Source: Rhizomys pruinosus (Eukaryota > Chordata > Mammalia > Rodentia > Spalacidae). From it: 64,000 nucleotides of DNA. The DNA lies in contig VZQC01005710.1 of assembly GCA_009823505.1 (NCBI GenBank), forward strand, positions 2,298,788 to 2,362,787. Reading direction: 5' to 3'. Of the stretch, positions 45,301 to 55,467 are shown piece after piece; positions within the stretch are counted from its first letter, which is position 1, and each line of letters begins with the position of its first letter. The translations under genes were made by a program, and so were the position numbers. The notes under the pieces were generated by a model, which had not been told where the DNA came from, made no database searches, and saw nothing but the letters and a program-made list of their open reading frames with translations.

Positions 45301-46440
45301 GAGAAGGAAGGGAGCATGGTCCAGTGAGGAGGAGGGAGCACAGTCCAGTAAGGAGGAGGGAGCACGGTCCAGCGAGAAGGAGGGAGCACGGTCCAGAGAG
45401 GAGGAGGGAGCACGGTCCAGCGAGAAGGAGGGAGCACGGTCCAGCGTGAAAGAGAGTAAAGGGGAGGGAGCAGGCAGTTGGGACGTCCGAGCCGTCTCCA
45501 GTGAGAAGGAGGGAGCATGGTCCAGTAGAAGGAGGGAGCACGCCCGAGGGGACACGTCCAGTAGAGGAGGAGGGAGCACGGTCCAGCGAGAAGGAGGGAG
45601 CACGGTCCAGAGAGGAGGAGGGAGCACGGTCCAGCGAGAAGGAGGGAGCACGGTCCAGGAGAAGGAGGGAGCACGGTCCAGTAGAAGGAGGGGGCACGGT
45701 CCAGTGAGAAGGAGGGAGCACGGTCCAGTGAGAAGAGGCGAGCGAGAGAGGGAGCACAGTCCAGTTAGAAGGAGGGCAGCCCGTGAGAGCAGTCCAGTAA
45801 GGAGGAGCTGGAGCACGGTCATAGAGCACGTCCAGTGAGAAGGAGGGAGGCACGGTCCAGTGAGAAGAAGGGAGCACGGTCCAGTAAGAAGAGGGAGCAC
45901 GGTCCAGTAGAGAAGGAAGGGAGCACGGTCCAGTGAGAAGGAGGGAGCATGGTCCAGTGAGGAGGAGGGAGCATGGTCCAGTGAGGAGGAGGGAGCACAG
46001 TCCAGTAAGGAGGAGGGAGCACGGTCCAGTGAGGAGGAGGGAGCACGGTCCAGTGAGGAGGAGGGAGCACGGTCCAGTGAGGAGGAGGGAGCACGGTCCA
46101 GTGAGGAGGAGGGAGCACGGTCCAGTGAGAAGGAGGGAGCATGGTCCAGTGAGAAGGAGGGAGCACAGTCCAGTGAGGAGGAGGGAGCACGGTCCAGTGA
46201 GAAGGAGGGAGCACGGTCCAGTGAGGAGGAGGGAGCACGGTCCAGTAAGAAGGAGGGAGCACGGTCCAGTGAGAAGGAGGGAGCACGGTCCAGTGAGAAG
46301 GAGGGAGCACGGTCCAGTGAGAAGGAGGGAGCACGGTCCAGTGAGAAGGAGGGAGCACGGTCCAGTGAGAAGGAGGGAGCACGGTCCAGTAAGAAGGAGG
46401 GGGCACGGTCCAGTAAGAAGGAGGGAGCACGGTCCAGTAG
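42374..46440. repeat. 4.07-kb minisatellite of a 24-bp unit, about 169 units
   Basis: Every unit carries the core GGAGGGAGCACGGTCCAG followed by a variable hexamer such as TGAGAA, TGAGGA, AGAGGA, CGAGAA or TAAGAA. Two sub-patterns form dimers (about 44141-44310 and 43140-43260). The CG in GCACGG is often TG or CA. Since 24 is a multiple of 3 and the unit lacks stops in most phases, frames of 200-917 codons are open on both strands, with 8-residue periods such as EHGPVRRR or LDRAPSFS. The region from about 43556 to 45930 has many small indels. No evidence supports a protein. Confidence 0.98.
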
Positions 46441-47320
46441 GCCAGCAGTCATGGCCCCAGGGTCACGGGCTGAGTCTGACAGTGAGTGACTCATGTGGCT
46501 GGAAAAATCATTTCAAAGTGTGTATCTTAGAGCACAGATATAGAAGGACCCAGATAAGGTCTGAGACTCAGAAATGTTATTCCTCATCCTGGGGCAGGGT
46601 TGGGAACACATCCACCAACCAACCCATAGCTCCACTTATGCAACGAAGATTGTAGCCTTGAAGGATAGACAGTTCTGCGCTGCCCACGAGGAGTGCCTGG
46701 CAGCTGTGGTCCGCAGCTTTGAACAGCAATGTGGGCTTGTGGGGCAAAGGGTTGGTTTGCAAGCATCGGGTGCAGGGAAGGGAGGCGGTAGATAAAGGCT
46801 GTGAGAAACAAAGAGTTCTCTTAGGCAATGATTTGATGGCTCCATCCCACCTCTTCCAGCATCAGAGGACGTTTATCCTGCATTGTTATTCAACAATCCC
46901 CTCCGAGTGAGGCTTTGTTCAGAAACTGTTTCACACCTGCATCTGTGCCACCGTCAGATAGGGTCTGGGACAGCAGGTCACAAGGACACAGCTCCATGGG
47001 GAGCTGCGCCGCCTCGGCTGTGCCCCTTCTCCGTGGAGCTCGACCTCCCTCTATTCTGGGAAAACAAAAGTAAGATGTAGTCCCTAACTTTGTGGGTTAT
47101 TAAGCCTTTGCACATGTCATAGGAATAACTGTAGCAGGAAGCATGGCTCAGCTGGCACCAACTGATCTGAAAGAGCCCTCTATGGACCCCTGACAGACAT
47201 GAGTTCTGGGAGGGAGTGGCCAGGCAGCAGGGGCAGAGAGGCATTTAGACTAAAGGGAGCCAGTCAGCAGGGAGGCAAGTGGATGGTGGCTGGAACAGGC
47301 AGTGAGTGCTTGGCAAACAA
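46441..47320. other. Unique DNA, no gene recognised
   Basis: No supported feature. Confidence 0.5.
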
Positions 47321-47397
47321 TTGGGGTGGGCCGCGGGGATGGAGGACCTCCCTAGCACGTGTGAGGCCCCAAGTTCTAGCCCCAGCACTACCTTAAA
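47321..47397 (+). repeat. ID-type tRNA-derived SINE fragment
   Basis: GGGGATGGAGGACCTCCCTA, GCACGTGTGAGGCCCCAAGT and TCTAGCCCCAGCACTACC follow the ID/BC1-type tRNA layout, including a degraded B box. Confidence 0.55.
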
Positions 47398-48499
47398 GCT
47401 CAAAGGACAGTAACAGAAAGGGGAGGAAAGAAGGACTGGTCAGCAATAAATAAGACTAGAAGCAGGAAGGATTCACAAATACAGAACAGTCAGGGCTGAG
47501 ACAGGGAGGAAGACCCACCCAGGGATGAGACAGGCCTAGAGCTTCTGGGGTGTCAGAGATGGGTCTCTAGGGGTGGCAGAGGCCCTCACCCGAGGCAGCT
47601 GCCTGAACCTGCCAGGATGCAGAGAAACTGCCGCTGCCGGACTCCAGGAGTTGGCAATGGTGTGGCTGTGTGTGATGGAAGCATTCAGGTCCACCATGCC
47701 CAACATGGAGACAAGACTTCCTTCCTTCATGCCCCACTGACTCCTTCTCCTGGCCTTGGCACAGCGAGAGTGTTTAAGGACTCACACCCTGTCCACAGAA
47801 CAGGGGAAACACGGATGTTTGTAGCAGAGATGGAACGAATCTGTAGACATCCTGGCAGTGTTTCACTGAAAGTCAAGTTCGGAGGGAGTTTAAAGGTCTT
47901 GTATTGCATCCCCAATGGCTTGAATCCCAAAGCTTCACAACTCAGTCAAGCAGTTGCTAGGCTTAACTTGGGGTGTCCCAGCTGTGGGCTGCTTCCTCCT
48001 GCGTGATTGGGAAGAGCCTTTTGGCTCTAAACCAGCTTCCTAGCCAGCTCTGCCCGGCCCCTCCCCGCTGACAAGGGTTTGCATCTCCTACCTGGCCGCC
48101 CTTCTGATCTATCGGTGCTTTGACTCTGCATCATCCCCTGTATGCCACATGTCCTTCCTACTTCTGTGGCCCCTCAGCTCCTTCCCCAGACTGGAAGCAT
48201 GGGTTAGCCTCATTGTCAGAGGATAGGTGTTCTCAAGGGGGAAAGAAGGCCTTCAAAACTCTGCTCAGGGTGCTACAGAAAGGATCATGTCATCTTCCAT
48301 GCTGAGTGAATAAAAGCTACCCACATTTTGGACAGGTGATGGATAGGAAAAGGACCACTGCTGTCAGCACTCACGCTTCTTCTTGATCCCAGACGAAAAG
48401 ACCTGGCAGGGTTATCTCCTGCTAGCAAGGCCCCTTCTGGCTCCAGACAAGGCCAAGGCTAGACTCGGACATAGCTCAGCTTGGAGCTGCAGCCTTTCA
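47398..48499. other. Unique DNA, no gene recognised
   Basis: No supported gene. AGTGAATAAAAGCTACCC near 48306 contains a polyadenylation-like AATAAA, with no supporting gene. Confidence 0.4.
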
Positions 48500-48735
48500 G
48501 TTCTCTCTTTTTGTTTAAGTTGACCAATCCAAAATGAGGGGAGGAAGAACCACCAAAAACACTTAAAAAGCCCCAGTTCTCCTAGACCTTGTAGAGTTCG
48601 GATTTTTCAGTTTCTGAATCCCCTCTCCACTGTGGAGAGCTTTTCTCTTTGGGTGTGTGTCAGTGTGTGTTTCTTTACTTTAAATAAAGTTTGTTACCTG
48701 TTGATTTCTGCTGAGTCTGGGATCTTTCCTGCCTT
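48500..48735 (+). mobile_element. Possible solo LTR, 3' part, of a class I endogenous retrovirus
   Basis: The order is promoter-like: GACCAATCCAAAATGAGGGG (CCAAT box), CTTAAAAAGCCCC (TATA-like), then TTTAAATAAAGTTTG (polyadenylation signal) and a G/T-rich stretch ending CTGGGATCTTTCCTG. This is the usual U3-R-U5 arrangement. I could not define the TG...CA ends or a target duplication, and there is no viral coding sequence. Confidence 0.35.
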
Positions 48736-49067
48736 TTAATTCTTTAGTTGGCTGAGAAAGAACTGGATCCAGACGCTCTGGATGGTAATAATGTCACTCA
48801 ATGTCGCTCACATGGGCCCCACTTCCTTGACTCCAGTGCTTTATCTAAGGGGGCAACTCCATGTCTGTGCCATAAGTGGGCTTTTCAGGGTGTGCAGGGA
48901 GAAACCGGAGGGAGGAAGAACTCATCAGATGCCGACCAGTTTCCCGTTGCTCTGATCCCATCCTGAGAGGGTGAAAGACCACTTCCGGGCTTGAGAGAGA
49001 AGCATCGAGTTAGCCAGGCTTTCCTACATGGGGACGGAATATCTGACACACAGATGTAAAGGATGGA
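48736..49067. other. Unique DNA
   Basis: No supported feature. Confidence 0.5.
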
Positions 49068-49120
49068 ATTATTGATTAATTGATTGATTAAATGATTGAT
49101 TGATTGATTGATTGATTAAC
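49068..49120. repeat. (GATT)n tetranucleotide microsatellite
   Basis: GATTGATTGATTGATT units with two early interruptions. Confidence 0.95.
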
Positions 49121-49559
49121 ACTTCCTTGAGGAATGAAAAAAACATGGACAATAGAAGCATGGTGGTACTGATGTCACTGTCCAGTGAGCTTGAAAATAG
49201 TGAATGTCACAAAGCCAGTGACTGACATCAAGGTCAACCAGAGAACCAGCCAGTGACCATCAAGGTCAACCTGAGAACCTGCCTGCAGTGGATTCCACCT
49301 ACAGTTACATTACAGCAGGTGAGGCAGCATCAAGAGGGACGGGAAAATCAGATAAATTGTGGTGAGAGCCTTTTTCTTGCTCTTGTTCTCACATTTGGCA
49401 GGAAATCATTTTTATTACTGTGTGTATAAAGGTATTTTTCTCTTGGGAAGCCATAGTAAAGGAGGCTGGAAAATCATCTTAGGTGTGAAGATGTGAGGTT
49501 GAAAATTAACTACCAGAAAGAACCCAAGAGTCCCCTTAGCAGATGGTAGATGCTTTTCC
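49121..49559. other. Unique DNA with a small internal duplication
   Basis: CATCAAGGTCAACC recurs near 49227 and 49258, a roughly 31-bp local duplication. Confidence 0.5.
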
Positions 49560-49885
49560 CTCTTTTTAGCCCATGTATTACTGTTTTGGCTGCTGAGTAA
49601 GGAATTATATGTTTTGATTCACGGTTCCACAGGTACCAGTCCATCCTGACAGGGGGTTGGCTGGGAGAGCAGAACAACTCATATCCTGGTTGACAGGAAG
49701 GAGAAAGAGAAAATGCCTGCTCTTTCTGGCTTCTTCCTCTTTCCTTTGTGGGATGGCGCTACCCACATTAAAAGAGAGTCTTCATCTCTGGAAAAATCCT
49801 CACGGACACTTCCAGGGATGTGCTTTACTAATTGCCTAGGCACTTCTCCGTCCAATTAAGATAAACATCAGGATTAACCACCAGA
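49560..49885. repeat. Dispersed non-autonomous rodent repeat
   Basis: GGGATGGCGCTACCCACATT, CCTCACGGACACTTCCAGGG and AACATCAGGATTAACCA form a familiar ordered pattern of a common rodent repeat. Class not settled; limits approximate. Confidence 0.5.
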
Positions 49886-50309
49886 GAGGAGAACCTGAGA
49901 GATGGGTTCTTGACGCCACTGTGCCTGTTGTCCCTGAGTCTGGCTATGGGCAGGGCATTGTGGGTGCACCTGACATCCAGGGCCTGGCCCCACACAGCCT
50001 TCTCTGCTGGGTTCCCTGAAAAAGGAGATTTCAGGGCAGGCTAGAGAAAATAGGAGATGAGATTGGGCCAGCTCTAGCAACAGATGACAAGTATCCAAAG
50101 AAGTATCCAAAGAATAGGATACTTTGGATCCAAAGTATCCAAAGAAGGACGGAAGTAAGTTAAAGGCACAGAAGCTGGCTCCCATTGGCAGAGTGATAGC
50201 TTAACTCACTAAATAAAAGAGAAGACAACCAAGTCCTGCGAATGTCGACAAACCAGTGAATGAAAGTTTGAGAAGGAAAAAGATCTGTAGAGACTCAAGA
50301 CTTCCCATT
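49886..50309. other. Unique DNA containing a perfect 24-bp palindrome
   Basis: The palindrome at 50117-50140 (half-site GGATACTTTGGA) is flanked by direct repeats of AGTATCCAAAGAA at about 50090, 50102 and 50134. Confidence 0.85.
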
Positions 50310-50325
50310 GCGTGCGCGTGCGTGC

Positions 50326-50411
<86 letters not shown>

Positions 50412-50412
50412 T
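50310..50412. repeat. (GCGT)n/(GT)n microsatellite
   Basis: CGTGCGCGTGCGTGCG, then about 85 bp of GT with a single GTAT interruption. Confidence 0.95.
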
Positions 50413-50829
50413 GTGTGCATATGCATTTGTTGAAAAGAAAGAGGTCTGGGAATTCCAGAAATTCCTTAGCCAAGGCAGTTGAGAAGAACAGAATCAGAGT
50501 GAGGATAAATTGATGTTGTCGTACCCAGTGCACTGCAGTAAAACACACCCTCACTTCTGTGATGTGACACACACAGACACACACACACATGGAACCAGAG
50601 GACGCACCCTAAACAAGGCAGGAACCTGCCAGTTTCATCTGAGAGTGTCGTGGTTTGAGAACCATGGAAAGAAAGACTGCAAAACTAAGCCAGGTGGAAG
50701 GAACTACAGAGAGGTAGCAAGTGAGGACATGATTCTGAGGAGCCTGTCCCTGGGAAGACGTGCTGGGAAGATGATCAAACCTTCAGTGGGGCTGAGCACT
50801 TGAGGTGGAAGGTATTGCCATTCATTGCT
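50413..50829. other. Unique DNA
   Basis: No supported feature apart from a short CA run near 50567-50590. Confidence 0.5.
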
Positions 50830-51480
50830 GAACAACACACATGGTGTAATCCCATTGGTCTATTCTTGTTTTTCTTTCCTGTGTTTTGAGGATATTGTCT
50901 AAAAATCCCTGTCTGTTGCAAAGTCCTGAAGTGTTTCTGCTGTCTCCTTCTGGTAGTTTTAGTGTCAGGTCTCATAATGCTTTAATACATTCCAAGTTGG
51001 TTTTGACCTCTGGAAGTTTATTTTGCCTTAGGTGAATATAGCTATTCTTAAACTTCACTAACTGCTGTTTTTGTCAACTATCTCTCAAGTGTATTTTGTG
51101 ATTGTTTTTCAGATGCCGTTCAGGGCCTTGTCATGCCTAGCAAGTCCTCTATCCCCAGTTCTCTCTTGAGAGCATCAGTGAGGGGCTGTTTTTAGACTGT
51201 CATAAAGCCAGAGATGCATTTGATTAATCTCCATCGCTTTATGCAAATTCAGGAAGTTACAAAGTGTGAGTGTTCCCCAAATCCTTCCATTTCAAGAGAG
51301 CTTGAATCAAGTTTTAGGTGATTTGTACTTCCATGATATTTTTAAAGTCAGGATCCACATTTTAAAAAGAACACCTGGCATACTGATCGGGGCTACACTG
51401 AACGACAGACAGATCTGGTGGGAAGCTGACATCTTCACAACATTGAATTTAAGTCCTTTGGGTAAAGACCCCAAAGGGGG
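50830..51480 (-). repeat. Ancient L1 ORF2 fragment, antisense
   Basis: AATCCCATTGGTCTATTCTT, GGTAGTTTTAGTGTCAGGTC and TTCACAACATTGAATTTAAG occur in the order expected for the antisense of L1 ORF2. Interrupted and non-coding. Confidence 0.6.
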
Positions 51481-51489
51481 CTGCTAGAA

Positions 51490-51920
51490 CACGGGTGCTC
51501 TAGTTTCCATTTGTCGAAGACTTTCTGTCCTGTTTTTCACTGCGGATGAACCATTTTTCCAGTCCCACTCTGTGCAGTTTCCAACTTCTTCACCAACATT
51601 TGTTTTAGCTTTCATTTCTTTTCTTTCCTTTACTTTCCCTGCTCGCTCATCTCTCCCCTTCCCTCTTCTCCTGTCCTCTCCCCTCCCCTTTCCTTCCATC
51701 CCCTCCTGTTTTCTACTCCCCTCTCCTCTTTTGACCACATGTGAGGTGACATTGATTTTTCAGCATGGTCTGCATTTCTTTGATGGTTCCTCACTCTGAC
51801 GCGTCAGTCACAAGCCTGACTTCTTTTCTGGTGTGTACATATTGACCACTTGCATATCTTCATTAAGAAACGCCTTTCAAATCCCACACCTATGTCTATA
51901 CTGGGCAATGAGGTTTTGCG
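51490..51920 (-). repeat. Second antisense L1 ORF2 C-terminal fragment
   Basis: AACTTCTTCACCAACATTTG, TGTGAGGTGACATTGATTTT and GCATATCTTCATTAAGAAAC parallel the antisense of the ORF2 end. A pyrimidine-rich stretch at 51613-51730 interrupts it. This region should precede the 50.83-51.48 kb piece if both came from one L1. Confidence 0.5.
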
Positions 51921-52151
51921 ATTACGCTATACTTGAAGGTCATCAGCGCTGGTTTGCAGTCTCCCCCTCTCCGGGCTGCCTGTTCACCCTGGTGATGGAC
52001 TCCTTTGCTGGGCAGAGCTTTACTGCTTGTTGCAATCTCGCTTGTTTACTTTAGCTTTCATTTTGTGGATCTGGTCATAACTTCCTCCACACGGCCTTGA
52101 ACTTTCCTCCCCCATTTCCTTGCTAGAGTTTTACAGTATCAGGCCTGGGTG

Positions 52152-52558
52152 CTGTTCTAGTTTGCTTTCACTTGCTGTGACAAAACACTGTGACCAATAA
52201 CAACTTGGGGAGGAAAGGATTTATTTGGCTCACATCTCCCTGGTCACAGTTCATCACTCAGGGAGCCCAAGGCAGGAACTCAGGGCAAGAACCTGGAGGC
52301 AGGAACTGAGGCACAGGCCATGGAGGAACACTGCTTATTGGCTTGCTCCCCTAGCCCATGCCCAGGCTGCTTTCTTGTACAGTACAAGACCACCTGCCAG
52401 TGGTGACACTGCCCACAGAGGGCTCAGCCTACCCGCATCCCCTACACTCAAGAAAATGCCCCACAGACATGGCCATGGGCCTGTTCAATGGAGGCAATTC
52501 CCTAATTGAGACTCCCTCAACCCAGGAGTGTCAAGTTGACACTAAAACTATCCAGCAT
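52152..52558 (+). repeat. Dispersed non-autonomous rodent repeat
   Basis: GTGACAAAACACTGTGACCA, AACTTGGGGAGGAAAGGATT, CCATGGAGGAACACTGCTTA, GAAAATGCCCCACAGACATG and GTGTCAAGTTGACAC match a very common rodent repeat in order. 53455-53645 is a partial inverse copy. Confidence 0.65.
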
Positions 52559-52599
52559 AGGAACTCATCCAAAAGAGCTTTACCTGACATGATAGTCAT

Positions 52600-52870
52600 T
52601 ATGCCTACACCAAGTTCATCACAACACTACTGTTCACAGTCATCAAGGTGTTGAAACAACCCAAGTATCCTTTGGCAGATGAGTGTATAAAGAATTGGTG
52701 TTCAACAGTAGAAGAGTATTCAGCTTTAAAGAAGAAAATCTTAAAATATTTAACAGCACGTGGAGGAGCCTTGAAGGCATTGCACTAAGTGAAAAAATAC
52801 TTAGCTCGGAGATGCAGATGCTGCACACCGTCATGCGGGTGAGGCGTCAGACACGGATCAGTGGCTGTCC
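52600..52870 (+). repeat. Ancient L1/HAL1-type ORF2 C-terminal fragment
   Basis: GAAACAACCCAAGTATCCTT, GAGTATTCAGCTTTAAAGAA and GGCATTGCACTAAGTGAAAA correspond in order to the L1 ORF2 C-terminal coding region. Confidence 0.55.
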
Positions 52871-52988
52871 AGGGCCCCAGGTAAGGAGGTGGGGAGTTCG
52901 TAATAAATTTTAGCCAGCAGCGAACTCTACAGTGGGGATAGTAGTCTACTACTGGGGGTAGTAGTCTCATATTAACAGTTCTTACCCA

Positions 52989-53213
52989 GCTGGAGAAATA
53001 GCTCAGTGGTTAAGAGCACTGGCGGCTCTTGTGGAGGACCCGGGTCTGATGCCCAGAACTCACACAGTGGTTAACAACTGTCCATAACTCCAGTTCCAGA
53101 GGTTCTGATGACATCCTCTCCTGACCTCCTCGGGCATGGTATAACACAGGTACACTTACATACATACAGGTAATAAATACACTCATACACACGAAGTAAA
53201 AATAATGAATCAA
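52989..53213 (+). mobile_element. B2 SINE
   Basis: CAGCTGGAGAAATAGCTCAG head, GGAGGACCCGGGTCTGATGC B-box region, CATCCTCTCCTGACCTCCTC body, A/T-rich tail. Confidence 0.85.
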
Positions 53214-53454
53214 ATATTTTTGAAAAAGAGTTCCTTACCACTATAAAATGAAATAAATTACTAAGACACAAGGATCCAACAATATGGAATCCCTGAGCCA
53301 ATGAGGAAGGCCGTTACTTTCATTCCCTGAGTGCTTTCATTCCTGTCTTGCTAGTCTCAGCATGTTCAGATCTCACTTGTGCTACATTTATTGCTTTGTA
53401 TGTTAGAGGGTCAAGAAAGAAACACAATGGACATTTGGTACTAATTCTGTATTC

Positions 53455-53645
53455 TACTCTGTGATGGCTGAAGTTGGCCGTTGAGACACTTGGGAAGAGG
53501 GAACCTTAATGGAGGAATTCCCTCTATTAGACAGGCCTGCGGCCATGTCTGAAGGGCATTTCTTGATTGCTGGTTGATGTAGGAGGGCCCAGCCCACTGT
53601 GAGTGGTACCATTCCTGGGCAGGTGGGCCTGGGACATAAGAAAAG
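53455..53645 (-). repeat. Dispersed rodent repeat, inverse partial copy
   Basis: ACACTTGGGAAGAGGGAACC, TTCTTGATTGCTGGTTGATG and CATTCCTGGGCAGGTGGGCC are the reverse pattern of the 52152-52558 family. Confidence 0.6.
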
Positions 53646-53734
53646 CTTTCTCAGTTACATGAGCCTGGCAGCTTTACACCTATCCAGTTGCACACAGGCC
53701 TTTTCTTTTTCCCATAATATTCTGTCTAGAGTTC

Positions 53735-54050
53735 CAGTTCAGGCTGGAAAGAAGTAATGAAAATGGGCATCCTGGATTTGTTCTGAGTTTTAGGAGAAAT
53801 GTGTCCAGTTTTTCACCATTAACCTGGTATGGTGATGGTAGCTCTAAGTAATCCTGTATGATTTATATCAAGCTCACATGTCATATCCAACACACAAAAT
53901 TAATTGAACTCACCTTCTTCTTAGTGTACTGGAAATTGTTACCATGAATTAATTTTTCATTTTGTCAAGTGCTTCATTTTATTAATTTTAATGAATTTAC
54001 ACCTGTATCTAAACATTCAAGGATAAATACCCTTAGTCACCACAAACTGT
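53735..54050 (-). repeat. Ancient L1 ORF2 fragment, antisense
   Basis: AATGGGCATCCTGGATTTGT, AGTTTTTCACCATTAACCTG and GATGGTAGCTCTAAGTAATC follow the antisense of the L1 reverse-transcriptase region. Confidence 0.55.
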
Positions 54051-54261
54051 ATATACTGTAGCAATGGTTTTGCATTGACAAAGAAGTTCCATCTGTGTTC
54101 AGGATGGGTCCTGTTGTCACATGGTGTCCAGGCATCAGGGCTGGTTTCAGTCTCTGGGTCTAATCATGGTTCATCCAGAAACATTTTCCAGGTTTTCTTT
54201 TGGTGCCCTGTGCACATGCTCACTCTGGGAGTGTCCCTGCCAGGTCACAATGAGCTCTGTG

Positions 54262-55467
54262 GTGACAGTGCACTTTATTGTGACAGTGCAGCCACAGTGC
54301 TGTGACCTGCACCCCATGTGACAGTGCACCCACAGTGTCGTGACCTGCATCCCATGTGACAGTGCACCCACAGTGTCGTGACCTGCATCCCATGTGACAG
54401 TGCACCCACAGTTTCGTGACCTGCATCTCATGTGACAATGCACCCACAGTGTCGTGACCTGCACCCCGTGTGACAGTGCACCCACAGTGTCGTGACCTGC
54501 ACCTCGTGTGACAGTGCACCTACAGTGTCCTGACCTGCACCCCGTGTGACAGTATGCCCACAGTGTCCTGACCTGCACCCCATGTGACAGTGCACCCACA
54601 GTGTCCTGACCTATACCCTGTGTAATAGTGCACCCACATTGCTGTGACCTGCACCCCGTGTGACAGTGCACCCACAGTGCTGTGACCTGCACCCCATGTG
54701 ACAGTGCACCCACAGTGTCGTGACCTGCATCCCGTGTGACAGAGCACCCACAGTGCTGTGACCTGCACCCCGTGTGACAGTGCACCCACAGTGTCCTGAC
54801 CTGCGCCCCATGTGACAGAGCACCCACATTGTCGTGACCTGCACCCCGTGTGACAGAGCACCCACAGTGCTGTGACCTGCACCCCGTGTGACAGAGCACC
54901 CACAGTGTTGTGACCTGCACCCTGTGTGACAGAGCACCCACAGTGTCATGACCTGTACCCCGTGTGACAGTGCACCCACAGTGTCCTGACCTGCACCCCG
55001 TGTGACAGAGCACCCACAGTGTCCTGACCTGCACCCCGTGTGACAGATCACCCACAGTGTCGTGAACTGCACCCTGTGTGACAGAGCACCCACAGTGCTG
55101 TGACCTGCACCCTGTGTGACAGTGCACCCACAGTGTCCTGACCTGCACCCCGTGTGACAGAGCACCCACAGTGTCGTGACCTGCACCCCGTGTGACAGAG
55201 CACCCACAGTGTCGTGACCTGCACCCCGTGTGACAGAGCACCCACAGTGTCGTGACCTGCACCCCGTGTGACAGAGCACCCACAGTGTCGTGACCTGCAC
55301 CCCGTGTGACAGAGCACCCACAGTGTCGTGACCTGCACCCCATGTGACAGAGCACCCACAGTGTCGTGACCTGCACCCCGTGTGACAGAGCACCCACAGT
55401 GCTGTGACCTGCACCCCGTGTGACAGAGCACCCCCAGTGTCCTGACCTGCACCCCGTGTGACAGTGC
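54262..55467. repeat. 38-bp minisatellite, about 32 units
   Basis: Unit core GTGACAGTGCACCCACAGTG followed by TCGTGACCTGCACCCCGT. Variants: GTGCACCC against GAGCACCC, GTCGTG against GCTGTG or GTCCTG, and CCCGTG against CCCATG. 38 is not a multiple of 3, so minus-strand frames walk through all phases without a stop, giving frames of 408, 324 and 134 codons. No gene inferred. Confidence 0.97.

Noticed and set aside
42319..46494. Open frames of 200-917 codons over the 24-bp array on both strands
   Set aside because: They are a direct result of a stop-poor unit whose length is a multiple of three. They are periodic low-complexity, overlap in several frames, and have no unique extension or splice signals.
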